Positions 50,133 through 61,191 of a stretch of DNA of 64,000 nucleotides are shown in pieces. The first letter of the stretch is position 1. Each line of letters opens with the position of its first letter. The notes under the pieces were generated by a model. The model saw nothing but the letters and a program-made list of their open reading frames with translations. It had not been told where the DNA came from and did no database searches. The position numbers were made by a program, and so were the translations under genes. The DNA lies in assembly GCA_023389035.1 (NCBI GenBank), contig JAEWFC010000015.1, forward strand, positions 1-64,000. The letters are read 5' to 3'. The DNA comes from Acidobacteriota bacterium. Its GTDB lineage: Bacteria > Acidobacteriota > Blastocatellia > Pyrinomonadales > Pyrinomonadaceae.

Positions 50133-52043
50133 ATGGAAACGCCAAATAATGACATTTTAGAGTTCGGCGGATTCCGGCTTGATAAGGGCAAAAGACTTTT
50201 GACCGAGATCTCGGGCGAAGGTGTTCCCCTAATGCCTAAAGTGTTCGATACGCTGGTATTTCTGGTCGACAACGCGGGAAAGGTGGTTTCCAAAGACGAA
50301 CTTCTAGCCGCGATCTGGGCAGATACCGTCGTCGAGGAAAACAACCTAACGCAAAACATCTCTTCTCTTCGCCGCGTGTTCGGCGAAAAGCCAGGTGAGC
50401 ACAGATTCATATCAACGATACCGGGCCGCGGTTACAAATTCGTGGCTGAAGTTCACCGACAGACCGATGAATTAACAACCGGCGACTCGGTAGAAACCAA
50501 TTTTCCAGAAGTCTCGACATCGAACGAGGACGAAACTGCAGAAGCTTCCGCGCAGCCGACACGAGCTCGTCGGCTTGGAAGAGTTTACCTGGCGATCGCG
50601 GTTTTCAGCCTCGTCGTGATCGTGGCAGTTTATATCTCTTCATCCAGAAGTTCCGCCGGCGATCCGATCCGTTCGGTCGCGGTACTTCCCTTTACTAATT
50701 CAAGCGACCTTCCCGACACCGAATATCTTTCCGACGGCATCGCCGAAAATGTCATCAACGGCCTGTCACGCCTGACCGATCTGAAAGTAATGTCCCGGAA
50801 TTCGACCTTTCGTTTCCGTGGAGACCAGGGTGATATCCGCAAGATCGGCAATCAATTGGACGTAGATGCGGTCGTAACCGGAGATGTCAGGCACGTCGGA
50901 GCTGATTTCATAATTAACGTCAGCCTCATCGATGCACGTGACGAACGCCAGATCTGGGGAAACCAGTACGTCCGGAGTGCGACCGATCTGATCGCCGCAC
51001 AGAACGAGATCGCGCAAGCGGTCGCACAAAATCTGCGTTTGAAATTGACGGCGACCGACGCACAGCTTCTAGCAAAACGAGATACCGAAGACCCTGAGGC
51101 CTGGCAGTTATATCAGCGGGGACGCTTTCACGTCTTCCGCCTCACGCCTTCCGAACTACAAAAAGGCGTCGAATATTTCCAGCAGGCGATAAATATCGAT
51201 CCCAACTACGCACTTGCCTATTCGGGAATATCTGATGCATACCGGTCTCTCGCATTGAGCACTGAAATGCCGCCCGTCGAATATCTTTCGAGATCGAAGG
51301 CAGCCGCGAGTCGGGCGATAGAATTGAACGATTCGCTTTCCGAAGGCCATGCATCGCTGGGGATGACGATATTTTGGGGCGATTGGAATTGGCGTGGGGC
51401 AGAAGAACAATACAAGCGGGCATTGGAGCTTAATCCAAATAATGCGTTTGCACATCTGGTGTATGCTCACCTGTTGTCCAATCTCGGCCGGCACGCTGAA
51501 TCCGCTGCGGAAATGAAGCTCGCACGCGAATTAGATCCGCTCTTTCCTTTCAGCAACGCACTCGAAGGACAATTCCTGGTTCACGCAGGGCAGGTGGATG
51601 CGGGAATCTCACAGCTGCAGAAAACGATCGAGCTGGCACCCAATTTTTGGATGCCTCACCTTTTTATTTCAAGCGCATACACGCAAAAGGGGATGTATGC
51701 CGAAGCGATCGCCTCGGCGAGGCGCTCGACAGAATTATCTCCTGCACAAACCGTCTCGATCGCGTTTGAGGGATTTGCGCTGGCAAGGTCCGGCGATCGA
51801 GAAAAGGCTCAGGCAAACCTGGATCACCTGCTAAAGCTCTCATCGGAGCGGTTTGTCCCTGCTACGCATATCTCGATGATCTACATTGGGCTTGGAGAAC
51901 GGGAAAAGGCTCTCGAATGGCTGGAGAAAGGGTTTGAACAGCGCGATCCCAAAATGGCATTTCTAAAGGTCGAGCCAAAATGGGCAGATCTTCGGGCAGA
52001 GCCCCGTTTCATTGACTTAATGCGGCGAATGAACTTCCAATAA
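50133..52043 (+). CDS. Membrane-bound winged-helix regulator with TolB-like and TPR domains (CadC type)
   Basis: 636-aa one-component regulator. Order: winged-helix DNA-binding domain (FGGFRLDKGKRLLTEISGEG, then LLAAIWADTVVEENNLTQNI, about 1-105), a polar linker, one membrane helix (YLAIAVFSLVVIVAVYISSS, about 155-175), a TolB-like N-terminal fold (SVAVLPFTNSSDLPDTEYLS, VDAVVTGDVRH), and at least four TPR units to the end (LAYSGISDAYRSLALS; LGRHAESAAEMKLARELDPL). The start is ATG at 50133; a GTG 21 nt upstream is less likely. Its stop lies 4 nt before dapB, so the pair are likely cotranscribed. The signal sensed is not known. Confidence 0.88.
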   Translation: METPNNDILEFGGFRLDKGKRLLTEISGEGVPLMPKVFDTLVFLVDNAGKVVSKDELLAAIWADTVVEENNLTQNISSLRRVFGEKPGEHRFISTIPGRGYKFVAEVHRQTDELTTGDSVETNFPEVSTSNEDETAEASAQPTRARRLGRVYLAIAVFSLVVIVAVYISSSRSSAGDPIRSVAVLPFTNSSDLPDTEYLSDGIAENVINGLSRLTDLKVMSRNSTFRFRGDQGDIRKIGNQLDVDAVVTGDVRHVGADFIINVSLIDARDERQIWGNQYVRSATDLIAAQNEIAQAVAQNLRLKLTATDAQLLAKRDTEDPEAWQLYQRGRFHVFRLTPSELQKGVEYFQQAINIDPNYALAYSGISDAYRSLALSTEMPPVEYLSRSKAAASRAIELNDSLSEGHASLGMTIFWGDWNWRGAEEQYKRALELNPNNAFAHLVYAHLLSNLGRHAESAAEMKLARELDPLFPFSNALEGQFLVHAGQVDAGISQLQKTIELAPNFWMPHLFISSAYTQKGMYAEAIASARRSTELSPAQTVSIAFEGFALARSGDREKAQANLDHLLKLSSERFVPATHISMIYIGLGEREKALEWLEKGFEQRDPKMAFLKVEPKWADLRAEPRFIDLMRRMNFQ

Positions 52044-52047
52044 CTTT

Positions 52048-52755
52048 ATGGACATTGCATTGATCGGGTACGGCAATATGGGCAGGCTTGTAAAGCTGCG
52101 TGCAGAGGAGGCAAACCACCATGTGGTCGTCATCGTTAACGAGGCACACGCGGACCTGCCGCCCGAACAGCTTGCCGAAACCCTGCGGATAGCAGATGTT
52201 GCGGTCGATTTCACCGTAGCTGATGCCGTTGAACGAAATGTCGCGGCTTGTATGCTCGCCGGGATCCCGATCGTGGTTGGAACGACGGGCTGGAATGATC
52301 GGTTTGCCGAAATAAAAGGCCTGGTCGATGAAAATAACGGTTCGCTTGTTTACGGTTCGAATTTCTCGGTTGGCGTTAACCTTTTCTTCCGCATCGCTGA
52401 CTATGCTGCCGACCTGATATCGAAATTTCCCGAATACGAGCCCTTTATAGAAGAGCAGCATCATTCGCAAAAACGCGACAGCCCCAGCGGCACGGCCTTG
52501 AAATTAGGAAGCGTCGTTGCCAAACACTATCCGCAGCAGCCTCCGATCGCCTCGACGCGTGCCGGCAACATTCCCGGAACGCACCGCGTCGGTTTCGACG
52601 GCGTCGCCGACCAGATCTTGCTCGAACATATCGCCCGAACCCGCGAAGGTTTCGCACTCGGTGCCATAATGGCCGCCGAATGGATAATCGGAAAGACCGG
52701 CGTGAACGAATTTTCCGCGGTCATGGACGAATTGATCGCCCGCCGCAGCGAATGA
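52048..52755 (+). CDS. dapB: 4-hydroxy-tetrahydrodipicolinate reductase
   Basis: 235-aa NAD(P)H-dependent enzyme of lysine/DAP synthesis. IALIGYGNMGRLVKLRAEEA is the dinucleotide fold; the catalytic region is IEEQHHSQKRDSPSGTALKL with His138/His139, Lys142 and the SGT substrate loop. VGTTGWNDRFAEI and GSNFSVGVNLFFR are conserved. A little shorter than the E. coli enzyme, as in many DapB. It lies 4 nt after the TPR regulator and is followed by a 460-nt gap with array C. Confidence 0.95.
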   Translation: MDIALIGYGNMGRLVKLRAEEANHHVVVIVNEAHADLPPEQLAETLRIADVAVDFTVADAVERNVAACMLAGIPIVVGTTGWNDRFAEIKGLVDENNGSLVYGSNFSVGVNLFFRIADYAADLISKFPEYEPFIEEQHHSQKRDSPSGTALKLGSVVAKHYPQQPPIASTRAGNIPGTHRVGFDGVADQILLEHIARTREGFALGAIMAAEWIIGKTGVNEFSAVMDELIARRSE

Positions 52756-52876
52756 TCGAGGGTACAAGCCCGGGCTTGCTTGCCGTTTCGAATCAGTGCC
52801 TGACGGGTCTGCACAGACCACTTTTTTTATCGCTACGAATTGGTTCTTATGCTCGGGCAAAAGTATTTCCAGTCAA

Positions 52877-53106
52877 ATATATCGTTATTTCTGCTCGAAA
52901 AATCAGTATTTTCGCTCGAAAACTCAGTATTTTTACCTGAAAAATCAGTATTTTTGCTTGAAAATCAGTATTTCTGCTCGAAAGATCAGTATTTTCGCTC
53001 GAAAAATCAGTAATTCTGCTCGAAAGATCAGTAGTTTTGCTTGAAAAATCAGTATTTTTGCTTGAGAAAACAGTATTTCAGATCGAAAAATCAGTATTTC
53101 TGCTCT
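52877..53106. repeat. 21-bp tandem array C (about eleven units)
   Basis: Units start at 52877 (degenerate), 52898, 52919, 52940, 52961 (20 bp), 52981, 53002, 53023, 53044, 53065 and 53086. Consensus begins AAAAATCAGTATTTTTGC and ends TCG; each unit has an A-tract and a T-tract about half a unit apart. No clear two-type alternation is seen. It lies between dapB and the methyltransferase gene, both on the plus strand. A short peptide frame runs through it, as 21 is a multiple of three, but it has no gene features. Confidence 0.93.
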
Positions 53107-53215
53107 GACATTTCATTTCCTTGAACTGCAATTTGGTCTTATGACAGCGAGATCTGTTCGGTCCGGTGGTTGATCGCACTTATTTAGCCAAGTCGGCTGT
53201 GATAACGTTATTTTG

Positions 53216-53812
53216 ATGAAGATCTTGGACGTCGGCTGTGGTTCAAATAAGTATCCGGGAGCGATCGGGCTCGATAATAATCCTCGCACGGGTGCAGATG
53301 TGATCCACGATCTGGGAGAAGTCCCGTACCCGTTTCCGGATGACGAGTTTGATCTGATCGTTTCGAATCACGTGGTCGAACATGTGCCCGATGTAATGGT
53401 CTTCATCAGCGAACTGCACCGGATCGCAAAACCCGGAGGCAGGATCAAGCTTCTCGCACCGCATTACACGAATGCCGACTGGGCAAACGACCCGACGCAT
53501 CGCAATCACATCAATAGCTACACGTTCAATACATTTCTTCCGGGCCGGCAGGTCTATGATTTTTATACGGACGTCGTGCTTCGGCCGGTTTCAACGTATG
53601 TGTCGCTCGCGGGATTGTGGAAAGCTTTAGGTATCGAATTCCTCGTAAATCTCGACCAAAAGATGCCGTCGATCCGTTTCGCTCGGAAGTTTTGGGAGCA
53701 ATATTTGAGCTATATTATGAGAGGTAAAGAGGTGCGGTTTGAGTTTGAGGTCGTAAAGAACGCCGGCACCACGCCCGAACCTCTCGCCGCAGCCGAATTA
53801 ACGGCGAACTAA
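53216..53812 (+). CDS. Class I SAM-dependent methyltransferase
   Basis: 198-aa methyltransferase. MKILDVGCGSNKYPGAIGLD is motif I, ADVIHDLGEVPYPFPDDEFD the acidic loop, and LIVSNHVVEHVPDVMVFISE the post-I region; RIAKPGGRIKLLAPHYTNAD is the motif III/VI-like hallmark of methyltransferase-11. The late helix and DPTHRNHINSYTFNTF suggest a lipid or cell-wall glycan substrate; unknown. ATG chosen at 53216 over the TTG one codon earlier. Confidence 0.83.
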   Translation: MKILDVGCGSNKYPGAIGLDNNPRTGADVIHDLGEVPYPFPDDEFDLIVSNHVVEHVPDVMVFISELHRIAKPGGRIKLLAPHYTNADWANDPTHRNHINSYTFNTFLPGRQVYDFYTDVVLRPVSTYVSLAGLWKALGIEFLVNLDQKMPSIRFARKFWEQYLSYIMRGKEVRFEFEVVKNAGTTPEPLAAAELTAN

Positions 53813-53878
53813 ACCAATGTTCCGGAACATCTGTTATCTTGGAATACGTGTTCCTATCCGTTCCTTTTGAGGTTTTCG

Positions 53879-54916
53879 ATGAAATTCAAATTTCTTGCCG
53901 CCTTTTTAACAGCTCTCCTTTTAAGTAATCTCGCGGGCTCCACGCTCGCAAGCGTTTCAGACGCACGAAAGAATAAACTGCAGACTAATCAGCTGGTCTC
54001 GATGCTGCCGGCTTCCGATGGCGTTGTGACGATGAACGGCCGCCGTTTCTTTGACGATGCCCTGCCGAGATTGCTTTCAGCGAACCAGAAAATGCTCGGC
54101 GACGTGCTCGCACAGATCGCCGCGATGGAGCAAAAGACCGGCATCGACCTGCGGCGGTTTGACTATATTGCGGCCGGCTTTAATACGACGCAGGTCGCTC
54201 CGGGCAAATACGATTTTCAGCCCGTGGTTATCGCAAGGGGTGATCTTTCGGGTGACGCGATAATCGCCGCGGCAAAGGCTGCCGCCGGCGGTAAGTACCG
54301 CGAAGAGCGGTTTGAGGGCAAGGTCCTTTACATCTTCCAGACCAAAGATCTCGCCGCCGCGAATAAGCCTGCGGCAGCCGGCACGGTTGATAAGGTCACC
54401 GGACAGTTTCCCGAGGTCGCACTTTCTGTTGTCAGCCCGAACACCGTAGTTTTCGGAATGCCTGACCGAGTTCGCACCTCGATCGAAGGGAAGACCAAGA
54501 TCGGAACCGATCTCGTCGACCTGCTGAATCGCAAAGAGATCACGGTGGTGAACATGGCGGCGAAGATGCCTACGGGCGCCGGAGCGTTCTTGCCGTTAGA
54601 CGATGATAATCTCGGCAAAAGCCTCGATTCGATTCGTTATTTGTTCGGGAATATGGATGTTGTCGGCGAAGAAACGCAAATGAACCTGACGGCACGGACC
54701 GTACAACCGGCAGACGCTCAGAATTTGTTCGACACGCTGGATGGATTGAAATCGCTGGGCGGAATGCTTCTAGGCGGGTCAAAACGTCCCGATCAACAGC
54801 TTTATGCACGGCTGCTGCAGAATGCGAAACTGTCTAAGGCAGGTTCTGATGTGGCTCTTGATATCAAATTGCCGCAAAGCGATGTCGATGCGTTGATCGC
54901 CATCATCGCAAAATAG
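53879..54916 (+). CDS. Secreted hypothetical protein, 345 aa
   Basis: Exported by signal peptide (KFLAAFLTALLLSNLAGSTL, ending ASVS). The mature protein has LVSMLPASDGVVTMNGRRFF, a pattern that occurs in acidobacterial proteins of unknown role, with regular alternation of helices and strands (LLSANQKMLGDVLAQIAAME; FPEVALSVVSPNTVVFGM). No catalytic motif is recognised. ATG at 53879; the TTG four codons upstream is less likely. It ends 3 nt from the stop of the opposing, truncated helicase gene. Confidence 0.75.
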   Translation: MKFKFLAAFLTALLLSNLAGSTLASVSDARKNKLQTNQLVSMLPASDGVVTMNGRRFFDDALPRLLSANQKMLGDVLAQIAAMEQKTGIDLRRFDYIAAGFNTTQVAPGKYDFQPVVIARGDLSGDAIIAAAKAAAGGKYREERFEGKVLYIFQTKDLAAANKPAAAGTVDKVTGQFPEVALSVVSPNTVVFGMPDRVRTSIEGKTKIGTDLVDLLNRKEITVVNMAAKMPTGAGAFLPLDDDNLGKSLDSIRYLFGNMDVVGEETQMNLTARTVQPADAQNLFDTLDGLKSLGGMLLGGSKRPDQQLYARLLQNAKLSKAGSDVALDIKLPQSDVDALIAIIAK

Positions 54917-54919
54917 GTG

Positions 54920-55792
54920 TCAATAGCGTCGCCTATAGGGATTTTCTCTTCGGGCGGTGAATCGCTCGAGTTCTCTGTTGAAATTCCCGGCTTCGTCAAA
55001 TAACGGATGAAGCTGAAGACCGCTCGAAAGATACGCGGCTCGTAACTCTACGGGCCGCGTTCCTGCGCGGTTTATCACATGCACTTTTGTTCCCCGAACC
55101 GATTCGATCCAGCCTGCAAATTCCTCAGCCCGACCGACGGTCGCAGAAAGCAGCAGCATCCTTATGCGAGGCGGTGTCAGGATTATCGCCTCTTCCCAGA
55201 CGTGTCCGCGATCATCGTCCGCCAGGTAATGAGCCTCATCCAGGATCACAAGATCTGTCCGGACCTGTTCACCTTGCCGCAAGGCGTCAAATAGCTGGTT
55301 GCGGTAGATCTCGGTAGTTCCGACGATCAACGGGGCTTCAGCGTTCTCTTTGCGATCGCCGGTAAGGATGCCGACGTTCTCAGGGCCGAATTCAGCAGAA
55401 AATTCCGCGTATTTCGAATTTGTAAGTGCTTTAAGCGGCGTAGTATACCAGCTCCGTTTACCCTGTTCGAGCAATCTGCGGATCTCCTCGCGTGCGATCC
55501 ACGTCTTGCCGCTACCGGTGGGGGCTGTTACGAGCACATCGTCGGTTTCTATCGCGTTTAACGCCTCTATCTGGAATTCATCAGCATGAAACGGGGCTGA
55601 AGGCGGAACGCCGATACCGGACAGCAAGGTCTCGACGGCCTTCATCTGTGAAAGGGTCTGCCGTTCGTCACCTCGCGAATCGGAACTTTCGCGTGCAAAA
55701 TCGCGTTTAGAATTCCGTTCTTGTTTATGACGGCGTGGACCGTCCGATGGACGGCGTCGGCCGCGTCTATTATCCTTTCGGGGTCCGGGCAT
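54920..55792 (-). CDS. Truncated DEAD/DEAH-box helicase, first RecA domain only
   Basis: 290 aa. A basic, low-complexity N-terminus (RRGRRRPSDGPRRHKQERNS) precedes a Q-motif region and RecA domain 1: VLVTAPTGSGKTWIAREEIR (Walker A), PLKALTNSKYAEFSAEF (motif Ia), LVILDEAHYLADDDRGHVWE (DEAH), MLLLSATVGRAEE (motif III). The second RecA domain with motifs IV-VI, present in Ski2-type helicases of several hundred more residues, is missing: the frame stops after ENPYRRRY, 3 nt before the end of the opposing gene. It could be a gene remnant. Without domain 2 it should not unwind nucleic acid. Confidence 0.8.
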   Translation of the reverse strand: MPGPRKDNRRGRRRPSDGPRRHKQERNSKRDFARESSDSRGDERQTLSQMKAVETLLSGIGVPPSAPFHADEFQIEALNAIETDDVLVTAPTGSGKTWIAREEIRRLLEQGKRSWYTTPLKALTNSKYAEFSAEFGPENVGILTGDRKENAEAPLIVGTTEIYRNQLFDALRQGEQVRTDLVILDEAHYLADDDRGHVWEEAIILTPPRIRMLLLSATVGRAEEFAGWIESVRGTKVHVINRAGTRPVELRAAYLSSGLQLHPLFDEAGNFNRELERFTARRENPYRRRY

Positions 55793-55971
55793 ACTGTCGA
55801 GATGTTAATTGTTTGCGTCGGCGTTGTCGAATGTTCCGAAACCTGCCTAACAGGTGCTATTATTTAGATTTGCATCGCAACGAATCGGCGGTGCTATGCG
55901 TCTAACGCTTACGGCAGTTTTTGGGCCCGGTTTATTGATCTTGACGCTTTATTTTATAGAGATTCATACAT

Positions 55972-57330
55972 ATGTACGAGCAGCAATCATTAGAACAAAA
56001 GGCGCCGGCCGAAACGCCTGAGAATCCGGAGCTTTTCGAGCATTACGAAATTAGGCCCTGGGACTTTTCGCCGCGTATCTACAAGATAATCGGGGCGTCA
56101 GTTCTAGCAAATCTTCTGTTTTTGACCGTGATCTCACAGACCAGCGTTTTGACGATGCGAGGCTGCCAGAGCCCGTTCGTCGGTAATGTTTGTACCGTTC
56201 TCGATATGGCGTATCTTGGGACCGTAGTTTTCGGTACTGATCGCGAGTTCGTAGATATGGCATACGAGAGAACTGACCTGGGCGAGGCCGAGATCACGTG
56301 GGTGAACATGGACCGCTCGGAGCCGCGATTTGAATATCCTCCGGGATATTTCCAGCTCGCGAATCCCGAACAGTTTCAGGCTGAGTCGCTCGGCGGTTTC
56401 GATAATTCGTACTCCGGTTTTCCGACGATCGCTCCGGGCATCCCTTCGAACCCGACGATCAACAATGATCTGGCAAGCCGTCCGCAGCGTTTGCCAAAAG
56501 CTAATCCGAATCCGGTAAAGGGCAAGGTCACAAGCCCATGGGGTGACGATTCGGAAAACGAAGATGAAGGCGGCGAGAATCCAACCATAGCTGAAAACAA
56601 CGGAAGCAAGGGTTCGAACACAAACACGAACACTGGCGGAACGCCGCCTGCCGTTCCTGCAGACACCGTAAAACCTCTGGATGCTGTCACGATCAACCGC
56701 GAACCAATGCGGGTCTTCGGCAAAGAGGTTGCTGAAAAGATCGACAAACGTGAGGTCGATATCAGCCAGAACTTTAAGGTAACGGCCATCGCGGTGCTCG
56801 ACCCGAGCGGCAAGATGGACGTCACCGTCGATAAAAAGACGAAACTGCAAAAGTCTCGCATTCTAAGTGCCGAGGGCGATGAGAAGATGATCCAGGTCGT
56901 CTCTCAAGCGATCGCGGCCGTTGGTGACAGCGGTTGGCTGGGCTATCTACGTTTGGAAGGTATCGAAAAGCTTAATTTCACTTTCTCGCAGACTGACGAC
57001 CAGCTGTTGGTCGATATAACCTCAGACCAGATCAGCCCTGAGCGTGCTAGAGCGGTCTCGTCAAAGCTCGCTAATGCGCTATCCGCGGCGTTGCTTGGCG
57101 AACGATCGGGCCTTATGAAACTTGGCGACGACGAAAAAGCTTTGCTTCAGGCCGCAACTGCTACTGCAAATGGCAAGACCGTCGTGGTAAACTTTAAGCT
57201 TCCTAAGCCGGTGGCTCAGGAAATGATAATGCGGAATGTGAACAAGGCACGCGATTCCGAGGCTGGCAAGAAATCTAACAGCGGGCTCGAGGAACCTGGG
57301 ACGACTCGTGGCGATACCTCCGCTAAATAA
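55972..57330 (+). CDS. Single-span membrane protein of unknown function
   Basis: 452-aa protein. A cytoplasmic N-terminus (MYEQQSLEQKAPAETPENPE) is followed by one helix (IIGASVLANLLFLTVISQTS) and a long periplasmic part. A mid-region is low complexity, acidic then Asn/Thr-rich (DDSENEDEGGENPTIAENNG, NTNTNTGGTPPAVPA). The last half is a folded domain with repeated TSDQISPERARAVSSKLANA and VVNFKLPKPVAQEM. The topology and Pro-rich middle recall TonB-like or energy-transduction proteins, but no TonB C-terminal motif is seen. It is followed directly by a 145-aa gene and then secA. Confidence 0.7.
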   Translation: MYEQQSLEQKAPAETPENPELFEHYEIRPWDFSPRIYKIIGASVLANLLFLTVISQTSVLTMRGCQSPFVGNVCTVLDMAYLGTVVFGTDREFVDMAYERTDLGEAEITWVNMDRSEPRFEYPPGYFQLANPEQFQAESLGGFDNSYSGFPTIAPGIPSNPTINNDLASRPQRLPKANPNPVKGKVTSPWGDDSENEDEGGENPTIAENNGSKGSNTNTNTGGTPPAVPADTVKPLDAVTINREPMRVFGKEVAEKIDKREVDISQNFKVTAIAVLDPSGKMDVTVDKKTKLQKSRILSAEGDEKMIQVVSQAIAAVGDSGWLGYLRLEGIEKLNFTFSQTDDQLLVDITSDQISPERARAVSSKLANALSAALLGERSGLMKLGDDEKALLQAATATANGKTVVVNFKLPKPVAQEMIMRNVNKARDSEAGKKSNSGLEEPGTTRGDTSAK

Positions 57331-57332
57331 CT

Positions 57333-57770
57333 TTGGGATATAAAAAGAACCAAAACTCGATTCTCTTTTTAACGACGCTCGGCGTTTACATCGGCCTGTT
57401 AATGGCCGGTGCGACGCCGGGCATCGTCGCGCAGCAATCTGCCGCGATGACGCGGAACTTTGAGCTGAGCGAAGAGGTAGAGGTAAAGGACGATCTCGAT
57501 CTTGACCCGGATGCGGTCGGCTCCGAACTCAGAACTGAAGGTCTCGAAGCTCTTTTATCCGAAAGCTCTACCGCGTCGATCCTCCGCGTATTCCTTGCGC
57601 CGTTCGCGATCGACACCGTTGCGGTCGAGGTTAAAACATCCGCTGAATTCACAGCCGCGCGCGGTGATGATGCCTGCCGTTCGCAGCAACTTCAAGATTT
57701 CTTCTCAAACGATGTCGGCCGCTCGGCCAGCATTACGCCCGCTTCCCTTCCTCGCTCAGGTTTAGCTTAA
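57333..57770 (+). CDS. Hypothetical small membrane/secreted protein
   Basis: About 145 aa, opening at a TTG 2 nt after the stop of the preceding gene. The N-terminus has a hydrophobic helix (SILFLTTLGVYIGLLMAGAT) followed by IVAQQSAAMTRNFELSEEVE, then an acidic stretch (VKDDLDLDPDAVGSEL). No known family. Coupled position, and codons like those of the neighbours, suggest it is real; no good ribosome site was found. Confidence 0.5.
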   Translation: MGYKKNQNSILFLTTLGVYIGLLMAGATPGIVAQQSAAMTRNFELSEEVEVKDDLDLDPDAVGSELRTEGLEALLSESSTASILRVFLAPFAIDTVAVEVKTSAEFTAARGDDACRSQQLQDFFSNDVGRSASITPASLPRSGLA

Positions 57771-57938
57771 CTGCTTTTACGCCCTGCTCGCGGCGAGCGT
57801 CTCGCTTGCCACAACCCAAAATTCAAACCGTCACGGATGCTCGTAATGCAGACGATCTTGCATTGAAGCTTTCGCGATCTATTCACAGAGTGGCGGTATA
57901 TCGTCCAGGCGTTAACTCGCCCGGAATCAGAGGACACA

Positions 57939-60746
<2,808 letters not shown>

Positions 60747-60794
60747 AACTGGCGAGGCTTGAGTCATCATCAAGTAACGCCGGAAAGTTCTAGA

Positions 60795-60829
60795 AAAGCG
60801 GGTTCGCATAAGCGCGGCCCGCTTTCTTT
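60795..60829 (+). terminator. Intrinsic terminator after secA
   Basis: AAAGCGGG (60795-60802) pairs with CCCGCTTT (60818-60825) over an inner GC-rich 15-nt loop, followed by CTTTA. About 50 nt after the secA stop. Confidence 0.65.
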
Positions 60830-60860
60830 ATGCCCGACCCTGCGAGAAAGCTTACTTGTA

Positions 60861-60986
60861 GATCCGCGAACCCTTTTATATAAAAGCTCTCGTTTATACA
60901 AAACCGAACTTTCGGCTAAAACAAATAGCACTTTCGGGCAAACGAATAGTTTTCTGTTTAGGACAAGACCGTTTTCTCGGGATTTT
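60861..60986. repeat. Possible decayed 21-bp array D
   Basis: Six windows of 21 nt starting at 60861, 60882, 60903, 60924, 60945 and 60966 share a loose pattern: an A-rich start, then a T-rich block with TTTC(G/T)G near the middle (ACTTTCGG at 60909 and 60930, TTTTCTG at 60950, TTTTCTCGG at 60972). Matches are partial, so this may be chance. It lies between secA and the Crp-family gene. Confidence 0.35.
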
Positions 60987-61191
60987 TTATCTCATACAGC
61001 AAGCCTGGCTAAATTCTCCGCTGCTGACCCTAAGTTAGCGAACTTGATCGAAAATCGTTGATACAGTCTCGGTGTGATATAGTGCAGGCAAGCTCTTTCG
61101 CATCTTACGCCACCGGTCATTGGGAGTAACAGCAAAGCTTCTCGTGCCGATTGTCGTTCCGTTCTCCGAACGCAGCCATTAAGGAGAGGCA

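Noticed and set aside
55930..55965. TTGACG with a TATAGA box as a promoter of the 452-aa gene.
   Set aside because: The spacing between the two boxes is about 9 nt, far from the usual 16-18.
57771..57938. Palindrome GCTCGCGGCGAGC between the 145-aa gene and secA as a terminator or operator.
   Set aside because: Only 6-bp arms in GC-rich DNA, no T-run; too weak to call.
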